Part shown: positions 24,328 through 33,722 of the stretch, in pieces
Numbering within the stretch: the stretch's first letter is position 1
Layout of the letters: the number at the start of each line of letters is the position of its first letter
Source: Laspinema sp. D2d
GTDB taxonomy: Bacteria; Cyanobacteriota; Cyanobacteriia; Cyanobacteriales; Laspinemataceae
DNA: 64,000 bases
Assembly: GCF_025370755.1 (NCBI RefSeq)
Contig: NZ_JAMXFC010000017.1
Location: 2,540 to 66,539, forward strand
Reading direction: 5' to 3'
Translations under genes and position numbers: made by a program
The notes under the pieces: model-generated
Told to the model about the DNA's origin: nothing
Databases searched by the model: none
Seen by the model: only the letters and a program-made list of their open reading frames with translations

Positions 24328-26163
24328 ATGAGAAGGCGCGATCGCCAGAATGTGTTCAGTCAAATCAGGCAAAGTTTCCGCTTTAGTTTATCTGCTTTTA
24401 AGTATAGCAAAAGAGCGGTACAATTAGTGTGGAAAACTAGCCCAACTTTAACCGCAATTGTAGCCATTCTCACCGGAGTTGCGGGGTTGTTACCAGCAGG
24501 AATTGCTTATCTGGGTAAGTTAATTATCGATAGCGTAGTCACCGCCGCAAATTCCGGAACGGGACCCCAAACCGCACTCCTGTATGTGGGATTCGAGGCG
24601 ATCGCTGTGATGATGTTGACCCTTTGTCAGCGCGGGTTGAGTGTTTGTCAATCCCTGTTGCGCGTCCTCCTGGGACAGACGGTTAACGAACTGATTTTAG
24701 AAAAAGCACTCACCCTTTCTTTGTCCCATTTTGAAGATTCGGAAGTGTATGACAAAATGACTCGGGCCCGACGAGAGGCATCGAGTCGTCCCCTGAGTTT
24801 TGTAAATCGCACTTTTGGTTTAGTGCAGGAAACTCTAGGATTGGTGGCGTATAGTGGATTGTTGTTGCAGTTTTCGGGATGGGTTGTCGGAGTCTTGGCG
24901 ATCGCCGCGATACCGCCGTTTTTAGCGGAAACCAAGTTTGCCGGTGCCGCTTTTCGGGTTTTTAAACGGCGATCGCCCGAAACCCGGGAACAAATTTATC
25001 TTGAAACCCTGATTGCGCGGGAAGATTACGCCAAAGAGGTGCAACTCTATCAACTCGGACCCATTTTTTTGAATCGGTATCGAAATATCTTCCATCGCTT
25101 GTATCAGGAAGATCGAAATTTGACCCTGCGGCGAGGATTTTGGGGATATGTGCTAGGTTTACTCAGTAGCTTGGCATTTTATGGAACCTACGCCTGGATT
25201 GCGATCGCTGCCATCTCCGGAAGCATCACCCTCGGCGATATGACCATGTATTTAATGGTCTTTCGCCAGGGACAATCCAGCTTTTCCGCGACATTGAGTG
25301 CGATCGGGGGAATGTATGAAGATAATCTCTATTTGTCGAACTTGTATGAATTTTTAGAACAAGAAATACCCCAGGCAGAAGGTAGCGCTAACCGAGGACC
25401 CATTCCCCAAGATGGCGTCCGATTCCAGAATGTTTCCTTTACCTATCCCGACGCTACCCAACCCGCCTTAAGCGACATCACTTTTCAGTTAAAACCCGGA
25501 GAAAAACTCGCTTTAGTCGGCCAAAATGGGTCCGGAAAAACCACCCTAATCAAACTCCTGACCCGTCTCTACGAACCCTCATCCGGTCAAATTCTGCTCG
25601 ATGGATTAGACTTGCGCGAATGGGATATCAACCACTTACGACAACGCATCGGCGTCATTTTTCAAGATTTTGTGCGCTATCAGTTCCTCGTCGGCGAGAA
25701 TATTGGCGTCGGCGATGTGGATAGCTTAGAAGACGAAACCCGCTGGAAAACTGCCGCCGAAAAAGGCATGGCAGAACCCTTCATCGCCAGCTTACCCCAG
25801 GGATTTTATACCCAACTCGGACGCTGGTTTAAATCCGGAACCGAACTCTCCGGAGGACAATGGCAAAAAATTGGCCTCTCCCGGGCTTTTATGCGAATCA
25901 AAGCCGATATTTTAGTCCTAGATGAACCCACTTCCGCAATGGATGCCGAAGCCGAATTTGAAATCTTTGAACGGTTTCGCCGCTTGGCAACAGACCGCAT
26001 GGTTTTATTGATTTCTCATCGGTTTTCCACCGTTCGCATGGCGGATACCATTATCGTATTAGAAGCAGGTAAACTGATAGAAAGAGGCACTCATGAAGAG
26101 TTAATGCAAGCAGAAGGACGCTATGCCAAGTTGTTTACTCTCCAAGCGGCTGGATATCAATAA
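24328..26163 (+). CDS. ABC transporter, fused permease/ATPase (type I exporter)
   Basis: About 611 residues from the ATG at 24328; the frame is open to a TTG at 24280 inside the preceding gene. The N-terminal half has about six membrane helices (residues ~35-330). The C-terminal ATPase has Walker A VGQNGSGKTT, signature LSGGQ, Walker B ILVLDEPTS and the H-loop LLISHRFS. The fused half-transporter layout matches MsbA/lipid- or peptide-exporter types that work as dimers. It lies 22 bp after the exoprotein gene on the same strand, but TPS proteins do not use ABC exporters, so joint function is not implied. Substrate unknown. Confidence 0.9.
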   Translation: MRRRDRQNVFSQIRQSFRFSLSAFKYSKRAVQLVWKTSPTLTAIVAILTGVAGLLPAGIAYLGKLIIDSVVTAANSGTGPQTALLYVGFEAIAVMMLTLCQRGLSVCQSLLRVLLGQTVNELILEKALTLSLSHFEDSEVYDKMTRARREASSRPLSFVNRTFGLVQETLGLVAYSGLLLQFSGWVVGVLAIAAIPPFLAETKFAGAAFRVFKRRSPETREQIYLETLIAREDYAKEVQLYQLGPIFLNRYRNIFHRLYQEDRNLTLRRGFWGYVLGLLSSLAFYGTYAWIAIAAISGSITLGDMTMYLMVFRQGQSSFSATLSAIGGMYEDNLYLSNLYEFLEQEIPQAEGSANRGPIPQDGVRFQNVSFTYPDATQPALSDITFQLKPGEKLALVGQNGSGKTTLIKLLTRLYEPSSGQILLDGLDLREWDINHLRQRIGVIFQDFVRYQFLVGENIGVGDVDSLEDETRWKTAAEKGMAEPFIASLPQGFYTQLGRWFKSGTELSGGQWQKIGLSRAFMRIKADILVLDEPTSAMDAEAEFEIFERFRRLATDRMVLLISHRFSTVRMADTIIVLEAGKLIERGTHEELMQAEGRYAKLFTLQAAGYQ

Positions 26164-26188
26164 AATTGGGAGATTCATATGAGTTAAA

Positions 26189-27190
26189 CTACCAATTCCT
26201 CTCAATATTTGGCGGAGTATTGCGATTTTTAGAAGGGTTTTGTAAGGAGTCAAGCAAATTGATAACTAGATAAATCGGAAGGACAAAGCCCACCAAAAAT
26301 ACTAAACATAAAAATATATAGTTTGGGGAGACTTTTTCGGTTAATTTAAGTTTGGGAGTGAGGATATTCTGAGACTCCTGGAGTGCTGTTAAGGCTTCCT
26401 GTGCCGTGGAAAATCGGCGTTCTGTTGCTGGATTAACCAGACGTTCCAGCCAACGGATAAATTCGGGATCTCTGCCATGAACTTTAGAGTGAAAATCAAT
26501 CTGCATTTTCCGTTGTGGCAATTCAGCGGGAGATTTACCTGTAAGTAAATGGATTAGAGTTGCACCTAATGCATATAAATCGGAGGCGGGAATCGCTTTT
26601 CCCCATAGTTGTTCGGGTGGGGTATAGCCACTACTTCCGACTACGGTAAAAGTTGCTCCTTCTGCTTTAGCTTTATCTTGTACCGCGCCAAAATCAACGA
26701 GATAGATAGTTTGATCGTCTCCTAATATCACGTTACTGGGTTTTATATCTCGGTGTAAAATGGGGGGAGATAATTCATGCAAGTAAATTAGAATGTTGAG
26801 TAGTTGTTTAGCATATTGTTTGACTTCTTTTGTGGAAAAACCCTTGTTTTTGTCCAAAATAGCCTTAAGGGATAATCCACAGATTAATTCCTGAACCAAG
26901 ATTAGACTCGGAAATTCGAGGTCTAAGCTGGATTCTCTATAAAACGAATCTAAATATTTAGGTATTTTGGGGTGATTGATATTTTTTAAAACTAATGCTT
27001 CTCGTTCAAAGAGTTTCAATTGTTCCCAATTCATTTGAGGAGAAAAAATGAGAATTTTAATAATCACCTGACGATAAATTTCTTGTTCAGCCTTGAGGTC
27101 AGTTGCTCGCCAGGTTTGGCGATTGGAAAACTCCGAAAGTTTTTCTTCGAGTTGGTAGCGATCGTTTAAAAGCGTTTTAGAATTTATCAT
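26189..27190 (-). CDS. Serine/threonine protein kinase, C-terminally membrane-anchored
   Basis: 333 residues from the ATG of MINSKTLL; a TTG eight codons upstream is unlikely. The kinase domain (~10-265) has the invariant Lys (VIIKIL), HRDIKPSN catalytic loop and DFGAVQD metal loop, with a GSSGYTPPEQ activation segment. The usual glycine-rich loop is degenerate (LSEFSNRQTW). One membrane helix (YIFLCLVFLVGFVLPIYLVI) near residue 300 is followed by a short polar tail, so the kinase faces the cytosol. It is a paralogue of the next kinase gene upstream, ~58 bp away on the same strand. Confidence 0.9.
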   Translation of the reverse strand: MINSKTLLNDRYQLEEKLSEFSNRQTWRATDLKAEQEIYRQVIIKILIFSPQMNWEQLKLFEREALVLKNINHPKIPKYLDSFYRESSLDLEFPSLILVQELICGLSLKAILDKNKGFSTKEVKQYAKQLLNILIYLHELSPPILHRDIKPSNVILGDDQTIYLVDFGAVQDKAKAEGATFTVVGSSGYTPPEQLWGKAIPASDLYALGATLIHLLTGKSPAELPQRKMQIDFHSKVHGRDPEFIRWLERLVNPATERRFSTAQEALTALQESQNILTPKLKLTEKVSPNYIFLCLVFLVGFVLPIYLVINLLDSLQNPSKNRNTPPNIERNW

Positions 27191-27248
27191 AATGATTGAA
27201 GGAATCCAGTTCAAGACGATAGCAACCCAGATGGGTTACTTTAAACTA

Positions 27249-28637
27249 CTAGATATTTTCAAGCCAGCTATTAACCTGACGAGCGATTAATTGATAATGG
27301 GGGCGGCTTAAGTTTGTTTTGATGCCAAAATTTTGACGCGACTTAATGTTGAACAACAGATTGCGATTTTTGAAGTTCACCGAAAAATCGGTAGGACTTA
27401 TTTTGTGTTCTTCCTGGATTATTTGATTATTTTTAGCAATGGTTAGGGTCAAAAACTGACTCATTTTATCCAATCTTATATGAAAAACCGAAAGACTCGG
27501 GAAATATATATCTTTACAAAGATATACCCATTCTCTTAACGTTAGTACCCAAAATACAATAAGAAGTAGAGAAATAGTAATTTTAATCACTTCCATAAAA
27601 AATCCAATTCCCGAGATCAGTGCTGTAACCAATGCGGGTAAGATAAAAAAGCTGACAAATAATATCAACCCAATAATCAACATGAGAATTATTTTCGCCG
27701 CAAAAATAATCAATTGAGATAGAGGATTTGGGGATAAGATAATCAGAAAGACTGTGGGAGATTTTTTGAGCGTAAAGGGATAGTAAGCTGATAAGGGGAT
27801 GCTTTCCATCAGCGGGACGATTACCCGCCCAGTTTTGAGATTTTCTAAAGCTACTTTCGCCCTGGATACCCGTTGTTCAAGACTCGGTTCAATTAGGGCC
27901 TCAATCCAATTTAAAAAAATCTCCCGGATACTGACTTTATCCTTAAATTGGATGCGTAAATTATGTTGGGGTAGATCCGCTGGACAAATCCCCGTTAATA
28001 AGTGAACCAGAGTTGCACCTAATGCATATAAATCCGAGGCGGGAACCGCTTTTCCCCAAAATTGTTCTAAGGGTGCGTATCCCGTGGTTCCGACAATGGT
28101 AAAAGTTGCGCCTGCGGCTGCGGCGGTATCTTGAACGGCACCAAAATCCACCAGATAAACTTTGTCATCTTCTCCTAAAATGATATTGCTGGGTTTAATA
28201 TCCCGATGAATTACGGGAGATTCCCCCTCATGCAAATAAATCAAAATTTCTAAAATTTGAGTGGCGATCGCCTTGACTTGAGATTCACTAAATCGCTGAC
28301 CCGAATCTAATGCTTGTTGTAGGGATTTTCCCGGGATATATTCTTGGACTAATCCAAACCAACAGAGTCCCTCCCCCATCTGTTTATCCAGGGAAAAATA
28401 ATCCCGATAACGGGGAATGCGGGGATGGGTTAGTTTTTGGAGAACCTGTGCTTCCCGTTCAAATAACTTAAAATCATCCCACTGTAAATGGGGACTAAAT
28501 GCCAATAATTTGACGATCGCCAATTCCCCAGTTGAGGTGCTAATATCCTGGGCTAACCAGGTTTGACGACCGGCATTATTACCTAACTGTTGCTGAAGTT
28601 GGTAACGATCCTGTAAAATTTGCTCGGTTTGTAGCAT
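27249..28637 (-). CDS. Serine/threonine protein kinase with C-terminal membrane region
   Basis: 462 residues. Kinase domain ~12-275 with IVKLLAF (Lys), HRDIKPSN and DFGAVQD. The glycine loop is again degenerate (LGNNAGRQTW). After the kinase domain come three to four hydrophobic segments (about residues 305-385, e.g. LMLIIGLILFVSFFILPALV) and a ~75-residue soluble tail with no recognised domain. It is the first gene of the kinase pair. The ~120-bp gap to the M48 gene upstream is unremarkable. Substrates unknown. Confidence 0.9.
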   Translation of the reverse strand: MLQTEQILQDRYQLQQQLGNNAGRQTWLAQDISTSTGELAIVKLLAFSPHLQWDDFKLFEREAQVLQKLTHPRIPRYRDYFSLDKQMGEGLCWFGLVQEYIPGKSLQQALDSGQRFSESQVKAIATQILEILIYLHEGESPVIHRDIKPSNIILGEDDKVYLVDFGAVQDTAAAAGATFTIVGTTGYAPLEQFWGKAVPASDLYALGATLVHLLTGICPADLPQHNLRIQFKDKVSIREIFLNWIEALIEPSLEQRVSRAKVALENLKTGRVIVPLMESIPLSAYYPFTLKKSPTVFLIILSPNPLSQLIIFAAKIILMLIIGLILFVSFFILPALVTALISGIGFFMEVIKITISLLLIVFWVLTLREWVYLCKDIYFPSLSVFHIRLDKMSQFLTLTIAKNNQIIQEEHKISPTDFSVNFKNRNLLFNIKSRQNFGIKTNLSRPHYQLIARQVNSWLENI

Positions 28638-28786
28638 TTTGATGATCCATCCCCGAGTGATGCTTTAAAGTCAGTCGCAACCGGCACACCGATCGCGCAC
28701 TCTTCGATTGCAGACTGATTAAAGAAAAAATTTTCCCTCCCCACTAGGGTAATCTTCTTCCGAACAATCCGACCAAATCTTAATAT

Positions 28787-29659
28787 TTATTTAGGATAAG
28801 GCGATCGCAACAATGCCACGGGAGTCAAGTTTGGATGTTTACTCTCTAATTGAGGCGGAATCCCATTGGGAAAGTCTTCTGCGATCGCCTCTTCTAAACG
28901 TTGAATTCGGTTATCGGGGTTGGGATGGGTACTCACAAATTCTGGGGAGGGGGAACCGGATTGAGCTGAACTGAGGATTTCCATCACTTCAATCATTGCC
29001 CTGGGGTCATAACCCGCTTGTGCCATGAACTGCACCCCCAGGCGATCGCTTTCCAATTCCGCCTCTCGTCCATATCTCAAAGCAATCATTTCATTAGCAA
29101 CTCGGGCGATCGCAGCAGCTTGTCTCCCCCCTCCTTGTTCATCGGTAGTGGCAATTCCCACCGCTGTAACTAGGGTAGAACCGAGTTCTCGTTTGGCTAA
29201 ATGTTCTGCACCATGTCGCGCCACCACATGACCAATTTCATGGCCTAAAATTCCCGCGAGTTGCCCTGGAGAATTCAAGCGTTGCAGTAACCCATTGGTA
29301 ATAAAAACTTGCCCACCGGGGAGAGCAAAGGCATTCACAGTTTGTGAATCTTGAAGCACATAAAATTCAAAAGGATATTCCGATTGCGAAACCACAGATT
29401 GTTGAACAATTCGCTGACCCACCTGCTGGACAGCCTCCTGAACTGAGGCATCTGGGTATAAACCCCCAAATTGTTCCGCCAGTTGTCCTCGGGTTTGTAA
29501 CCCGAGTTGCACCTCTTCTGTGGGAGATAATCGGATACGCTGCTGTTCTCCCGTAATCGGATTTTCCACTTGGGTTGTATAATAACTCAAGACCCCGACT
29601 AGCCCAACAATAAATCCAATCAATAGCCGAAATAGTTGTCGTGACACCGCTTTTTCCAA
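28787..29659 (-). CDS. M48-family metalloprotease
   Basis: 290 residues. An N-terminal hydrophobic segment (~8-28) acts as signal anchor or signal peptide. The zinc motif HEIGHVVARH (~140-149) and the third-ligand region EAELESDRLGVQFMAQAGYDPRAM (key residues E and D near 205-210) place it in the M48B/BepA-LoiP-like group of envelope proteases. The protein ends without TPR repeats, so it is the short type. Likely acts in the periplasm or thylakoid lumen on misfolded proteins, by family analogy. Confidence 0.92.
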   Translation of the reverse strand: MEKAVSRQLFRLLIGFIVGLVGVLSYYTTQVENPITGEQQRIRLSPTEEVQLGLQTRGQLAEQFGGLYPDASVQEAVQQVGQRIVQQSVVSQSEYPFEFYVLQDSQTVNAFALPGGQVFITNGLLQRLNSPGQLAGILGHEIGHVVARHGAEHLAKRELGSTLVTAVGIATTDEQGGGRQAAAIARVANEMIALRYGREAELESDRLGVQFMAQAGYDPRAMIEVMEILSSAQSGSPSPEFVSTHPNPDNRIQRLEEAIAEDFPNGIPPQLESKHPNLTPVALLRSPYPK

Positions 29660-29762
29660 ACTCGCTAATTTGGAAAATAACCGATCTATTTTACATTATC
29701 ACTCTATCTGGAGGTGAGCTTTGGTTAGATTAGACCGCATCTTTAGATAGATTTAATTCACC

Positions 29763-29792
29763 AAAAAACCCCTGAGTTTACCTCTAGGGGTT
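29763..29792 (-). terminator. Intrinsic terminator
   Basis: On the minus strand AACCCCT...AGGGGTT with an inner GAG/CTC stem is followed by TTTTTT. It lies ~20 bp after the stop codon of the membrane/coiled-coil gene at 29814-30587. Confidence 0.8.
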
Positions 29793-29813
29793 GAGAGAAA
29801 GGTAGTAATGGAG

Positions 29814-30587
29814 TTAGGCGGTTTTAAAAAAGCGAATGATTTCTCGAACATGATCCAGGAATTGTCCATCGGTGGTTAATTGAGCGATCGCATTCTGTGC
29901 CTCTTTCTTCAGCGCATCATGTTCCGCTTGATTGATTGATCGCAAGCTTTCCACCGAGGCGGCTAATTGGCTTAAATCTTGGCGCAATGCTGCACTTTGC
30001 CGGTTTTTCTGACTCATCCAAGAATCCGGTTTATTTTCATCTAAACTATCGCAGAGGTTTTTAATTTGCTCTTCTAAAGTCAAGACGCGATCGCGCAACT
30101 CTAAAACATCTTCCCGGGGATATTTAAACTCGCGGCGAATCATGCTTAATCGGGTGGCAATATATTCATAAGCCCGAATCACCGGACGTAACCCAGTTAA
30201 CAACAAAGCCGCCACGGAACTGATATATCCCACCGCACTAATTCCCGTAGCGGCTAACCCATATAAAACGAGGGCAGAAATGATATGTAGGGCGATGGCA
30301 ATCCACAGCGATCGTTTGGCAATCCGCTGAACATATCTTAACTGTTTGGGTTCAATGGGAATATTTTTTTCTTCAGATTGTTCAGCATCCGCGACGACTT
30401 CTTTGGCTTGGAAATAGATATTCCAAGGCACTGTCACAATCACCACTAACCATAGAAAACTGGCCCCACCAATTACCCAGTCTAAAAAATTGCCCGCAGG
30501 CACATTTAACCAATTTAAAATTCCAAATGCCAATAGTAAGATGACCACCAACCCGAGGGAAAATCCACCGAAAAAGTTAACTCTCAT
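29814..30587 (-). CDS. Membrane protein with C-terminal coiled coil, unknown function
   Basis: 257 residues from the ATG of MRVNFFGG. Four hydrophobic segments are visible in two pairs (about residues 5-60 and 95-140), separated by a polar acidic stretch (AEQSEEKN). The C-terminal ~100 residues form heptad-like helices (LELRDRVLTLEEQIKNL and LRQDLSQLAASVESL), probably a cytosolic coiled coil. No enzyme motif seen. It is a single transcription unit with its own terminator. Not recognised. Confidence 0.75.
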   Translation of the reverse strand: MRVNFFGGFSLGLVVILLLAFGILNWLNVPAGNFLDWVIGGASFLWLVVIVTVPWNIYFQAKEVVADAEQSEEKNIPIEPKQLRYVQRIAKRSLWIAIALHIISALVLYGLAATGISAVGYISSVAALLLTGLRPVIRAYEYIATRLSMIRREFKYPREDVLELRDRVLTLEEQIKNLCDSLDENKPDSWMSQKNRQSAALRQDLSQLAASVESLRSINQAEHDALKKEAQNAIAQLTTDGQFLDHVREIIRFFKTA

Positions 30588-30704
30588 AAAACTCTGGTTT
30601 TTTTGTATCAATTCCCTCTAGTATGGCTACCATTTTCTCCCAATTTTCTAGGAGACTGTGACAGTCTACAAATTGGCATAAGACCCGAAAAACCCAAACA
30701 GAAA

Positions 30705-32297
30705 TTAGAACTGGCGTTCAACTTTGAGGGGTTCTTGATGAGTTAGGGTCGGGAGGCGATCGCTTAAATCCAACCAGGGTTGCAATTGACCCGCCTGAAA
30801 AGTTCGACTCATGACCACATAAATTGAGGTTTGGTCTCCCCCCATTCCGACGGATTGAACGTTTTGCCAAGACTCGGCTATTAATTCATCACTAATCTGC
30901 CATTTTTCATCTTTCCATTGCAAGCGTCGGATAAATTTAAACGGGGCTTTTTTCTTCCCAGTAATCAACATTTTCTGCAATAATTTCCGAATTAAATTAG
31001 GAAAAAAGCGCCCTACAGTTAGCATGACTACCCGCAAAATTAACAAATTTAAAGGGTTCATTTGTTTTTGTTTAGCCCAACCCAATTGACCTTGAATCAG
31101 GATTTCATTTGATTGAACTTGATAATCATAGCGGTCAATTAAATGTCCCACAGCATTTTTTATCAGCCTGCCTTGGGAAATTTGTAAAGAAAACTGAGTA
31201 TCGGAAGCGACCAGTTTTCCATCTCTAAATAGCTTAAAAACTCCTCCTTTATTTAAAGCTAAATAAAGCTCTATATCGTTTCGTCGGTCTATCAATAACT
31301 CTGCCTCTTTCAACCAAATTTGTCCCACAGGTCGAGGGGGCATGGCAGGGCGATTTTCCACAAAGTCTCGCCATGCTAATAAATAACTCCAAGTATGATG
31401 TCCAATAATATGGTCATCGGCATAACAAGGAACTAAACCGGCTGCTATCCCCTTTAAAAATAAATCATTAATCCCTAACGCTTCCGGCATCCATTTTCCT
31501 ACCCATTCAAACCCATGCGGGAAAAAATTATAAGTGTTTCGACTCGCATATTCTCCCCCATAAGACCCATCGGGATGGATAAATTGAGTTGCGAGTTCTA
31601 CTGCTTTCATCAATGATTCTTTCAGACGTGGGTCAGGAGAAAGTTCATAAAGTCGGGCTAAACAAGATATCGTTAAGGTATGATAACCGGGGTCACACCC
31701 TTCATATTCCTGAAACCATCCTTCGGCACTTTGCCAGGATAAAACCCGTTCTAACCGTTCGGTTTTAGCCCCCTGCCAACGGTCTGTTTCTAATAAACGA
31801 GAAATGAGTTCTAAACATAAAGCGATTAAGGCTTGATGGTTGCTGAGTTGTCCACTTTCATGATGGTTTGATAACCAAGTAGCCCGATGTTCAAAAAACT
31901 TTAAAATTTCAAAATTATTGAGGTTGAGGAGGGTGTAACTTTCTAAACAAGCCAACAGGGAAAAAGCGGCTGCGCCACTAGCCCTTTCATAGGGAAAATA
32001 ATCATCGCAAGACCCATCAGAATGAGCCGAATGCGCAGCATAAAGGATTCCTGCTTCTACCCAATCCCGGAGTGCGGTTTGCTGATAAAAGGGGTTATCC
32101 GGTAAGTTGGTGTGGTAGGCTAAAGCCAGGGGTAAAACAAATTCTTGGGCCATTCCACTGGGAAAATCAATAATTTTATAATGCCAGAAGTTGCGGTCAA
32201 AACAGCCATAAGTGGGACTGTGGGGGTTGCGATCGCACAGGGTCAGGATTTTAGGAATTTGAGCGATCGCCGTTTGGGCAAATAAATCTCTACTCAT
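30705..32297 (-). CDS. Alpha-toroid-like protein of unknown function
   Basis: 530 residues, no signal peptide. The N-terminal ~330 residues contain repeated helical hairpins with conserved aromatic/Gly motifs (DGSCDDYFPYERASGA, EGWFQEYEGCDPGYH, DGSYGGEYASRNTYNF). This resembles the (alpha/alpha)6 barrels of heparinase/alginate-lyase or terpene-cyclase-like proteins. The C-terminal ~200 residues look beta-rich. I do not recognise a named family. A glycan-related enzyme is a reasonable guess only. No glycosyltransferase or polysaccharide export genes flank it. Confidence 0.75.
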   Translation of the reverse strand: MSRDLFAQTAIAQIPKILTLCDRNPHSPTYGCFDRNFWHYKIIDFPSGMAQEFVLPLALAYHTNLPDNPFYQQTALRDWVEAGILYAAHSAHSDGSCDDYFPYERASGAAAFSLLACLESYTLLNLNNFEILKFFEHRATWLSNHHESGQLSNHQALIALCLELISRLLETDRWQGAKTERLERVLSWQSAEGWFQEYEGCDPGYHTLTISCLARLYELSPDPRLKESLMKAVELATQFIHPDGSYGGEYASRNTYNFFPHGFEWVGKWMPEALGINDLFLKGIAAGLVPCYADDHIIGHHTWSYLLAWRDFVENRPAMPPRPVGQIWLKEAELLIDRRNDIELYLALNKGGVFKLFRDGKLVASDTQFSLQISQGRLIKNAVGHLIDRYDYQVQSNEILIQGQLGWAKQKQMNPLNLLILRVVMLTVGRFFPNLIRKLLQKMLITGKKKAPFKFIRRLQWKDEKWQISDELIAESWQNVQSVGMGGDQTSIYVVMSRTFQAGQLQPWLDLSDRLPTLTHQEPLKVERQF

Positions 32298-32516
32298 GGT
32301 TACCGGGGGTCAATCAATGCAGGAAAATCCCTCTCATTTTAAACCAGGTGGGGTGTAGTTTATCAGACTGGGTTTAAAGTTTTATTTCTCAAGATTTGAT
32401 GGGTTGACGCCCTTCCCCAAGCCAGGGACACGAGTGAACCGAGTCTAACATTTCCTCGCCAGCCACGAATCCAAGCATTCTGCTATATTAAGAAAAACGC
32501 TGATAAATCTTACATC

Positions 32517-32807
32517 ATGAATCGACCCAGCGAGCCATCTCCGGCACCTTTTAACTCTCATGAACTGCCACCGCCTACAGCCGATGGAGTTGACATTGTA
32601 AATCCAGAAATTCAGAGTTCCAACACCCCGGAAAATCTTCCCCCTTCTGGTACTTCGGCAACACAAGAAGCCTTTAAACGACTGTATATAATTTTACTGG
32701 TGATTGGTCTGAGTATTGGGGTTGTAGCGGCGATCGGCGTGGTTAATTTGTTGAATCGTTGGGGCCTAACTCAACCCCCACCCCCAGTAGAAGAAACCAA
32801 CAGCTAA
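32517..32807 (+). CDS. Small single-pass membrane protein
   Basis: 96 residues. A Pro/Ser/Asn-rich disordered N-terminal ~50 residues, one membrane helix (YIILLVIGLSIGVVAAIGVV, ~57-76) and a short proline-rich tail. The N-terminal region has no signal peptide, so it is probably cytosolic. ATG start with a weak ribosome site. Unrecognised. Composition and the clean membrane helix favour a real gene. Confidence 0.6.
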   Translation: MNRPSEPSPAPFNSHELPPPTADGVDIVNPEIQSSNTPENLPPSGTSATQEAFKRLYIILLVIGLSIGVVAAIGVVNLLNRWGLTQPPPPVEETNS

Positions 32808-33042
32808 ACTCAAAAAATCCCCATAAATTAGGAGACTTATATCTGTTCAAGCTGCATTAGTCAAAAAGACGATGCAGTTTTTATCTTTCTACCGATAGAG
32901 CAAAAAGTCATTCTAAAGAGTGAGGGATTCTCTTTGAGATTTTGGCTATCCTAGGAAGGATAGAAACCCGCTTTTACCCATTTTTTTACCGCAATTCCCC
33001 GAATAATCACGTTAATTTTAATGAATTGTAAAGAGAGGAAGC

Positions 33043-33621
33043 ATGGTATTCAATCCACAGAAACGAGCGGTGGGATTATTCCCCAGTATGGAAAAGGCCG
33101 CAATCGCTCTGTGCGACCTAAAATCCGCAGGCTTTCCGATGAAAAATATTTCAGCGATCGCCCGAAACCGGAATCGGTTTCGGACGATTACCCCAAATCC
33201 AATGGAAACAACAACCCTTGATAATCCAGTGCAAGCAACCCAACTTGCTGGGGTTCTAACCGGGGGAAGTTTAGGGATGGTTCTAGGGTTGCTGGTTACC
33301 CTTAGCATCCTAGCACTTTCTGGGATTGGACCGATTCTCCTGGCTGGGGTCGAAGTGGCAACGGTCGGGACGGTTATGGTAGCAGGTGGGGCGATCGGTG
33401 CAGCGACTGGGGGTATTGTGGGTCGTTTGATGGCTTATGGAATGTCCAACGATCGCGCTCATCGCTATTGGGAACGAGTGATACAAGGGGATTATCTGCT
33501 GATTCTCACAGGCAGCGATCGCGAAATTGCCCTCGCCAGTCGCATTTTAAACGCTCGCGGTATCCAAGAGTGGGAAATCCACGAGCGATCGCCCCTGAGA
33601 AGCACTCTCCTCTCGGACTAA
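33043..33621 (+). CDS. Stress-type membrane protein (GSP17M/YflT-like N-terminus), copy 1
   Basis: 192 residues, GAGAGGAAG ribosome site 1-9 bases before the ATG. The N-terminal ~45 residues (VGLFPSMEKAAIALCDLKSAGFPMKNISAIAR) resemble the ferredoxin-like general-stress-protein 17M/YflT domain. A glycine-rich hydrophobic region follows (two segments, ~70-125, GAIGAATGGIVG). The C-terminal ~60 residues (YLLILTGSDREIALASRILNARGIQEWEI) form a second alpha/beta unit. The gene 100 bp downstream has the same layout. Role in stress response is suggested only by the family. Confidence 0.8.
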   Translation: MVFNPQKRAVGLFPSMEKAAIALCDLKSAGFPMKNISAIARNRNRFRTITPNPMETTTLDNPVQATQLAGVLTGGSLGMVLGLLVTLSILALSGIGPILLAGVEVATVGTVMVAGGAIGAATGGIVGRLMAYGMSNDRAHRYWERVIQGDYLLILTGSDREIALASRILNARGIQEWEIHERSPLRSTLLSD

Positions 33622-33722
33622 TTGTCCTTTCAACGGGGTTAGTTGTGCGATCAAAATCCGTCGGAAATCCGGCCCTGCGATCGGCCAATTGACCCGTATT
33701 TAACACCAAATGGAGGTCAAAC

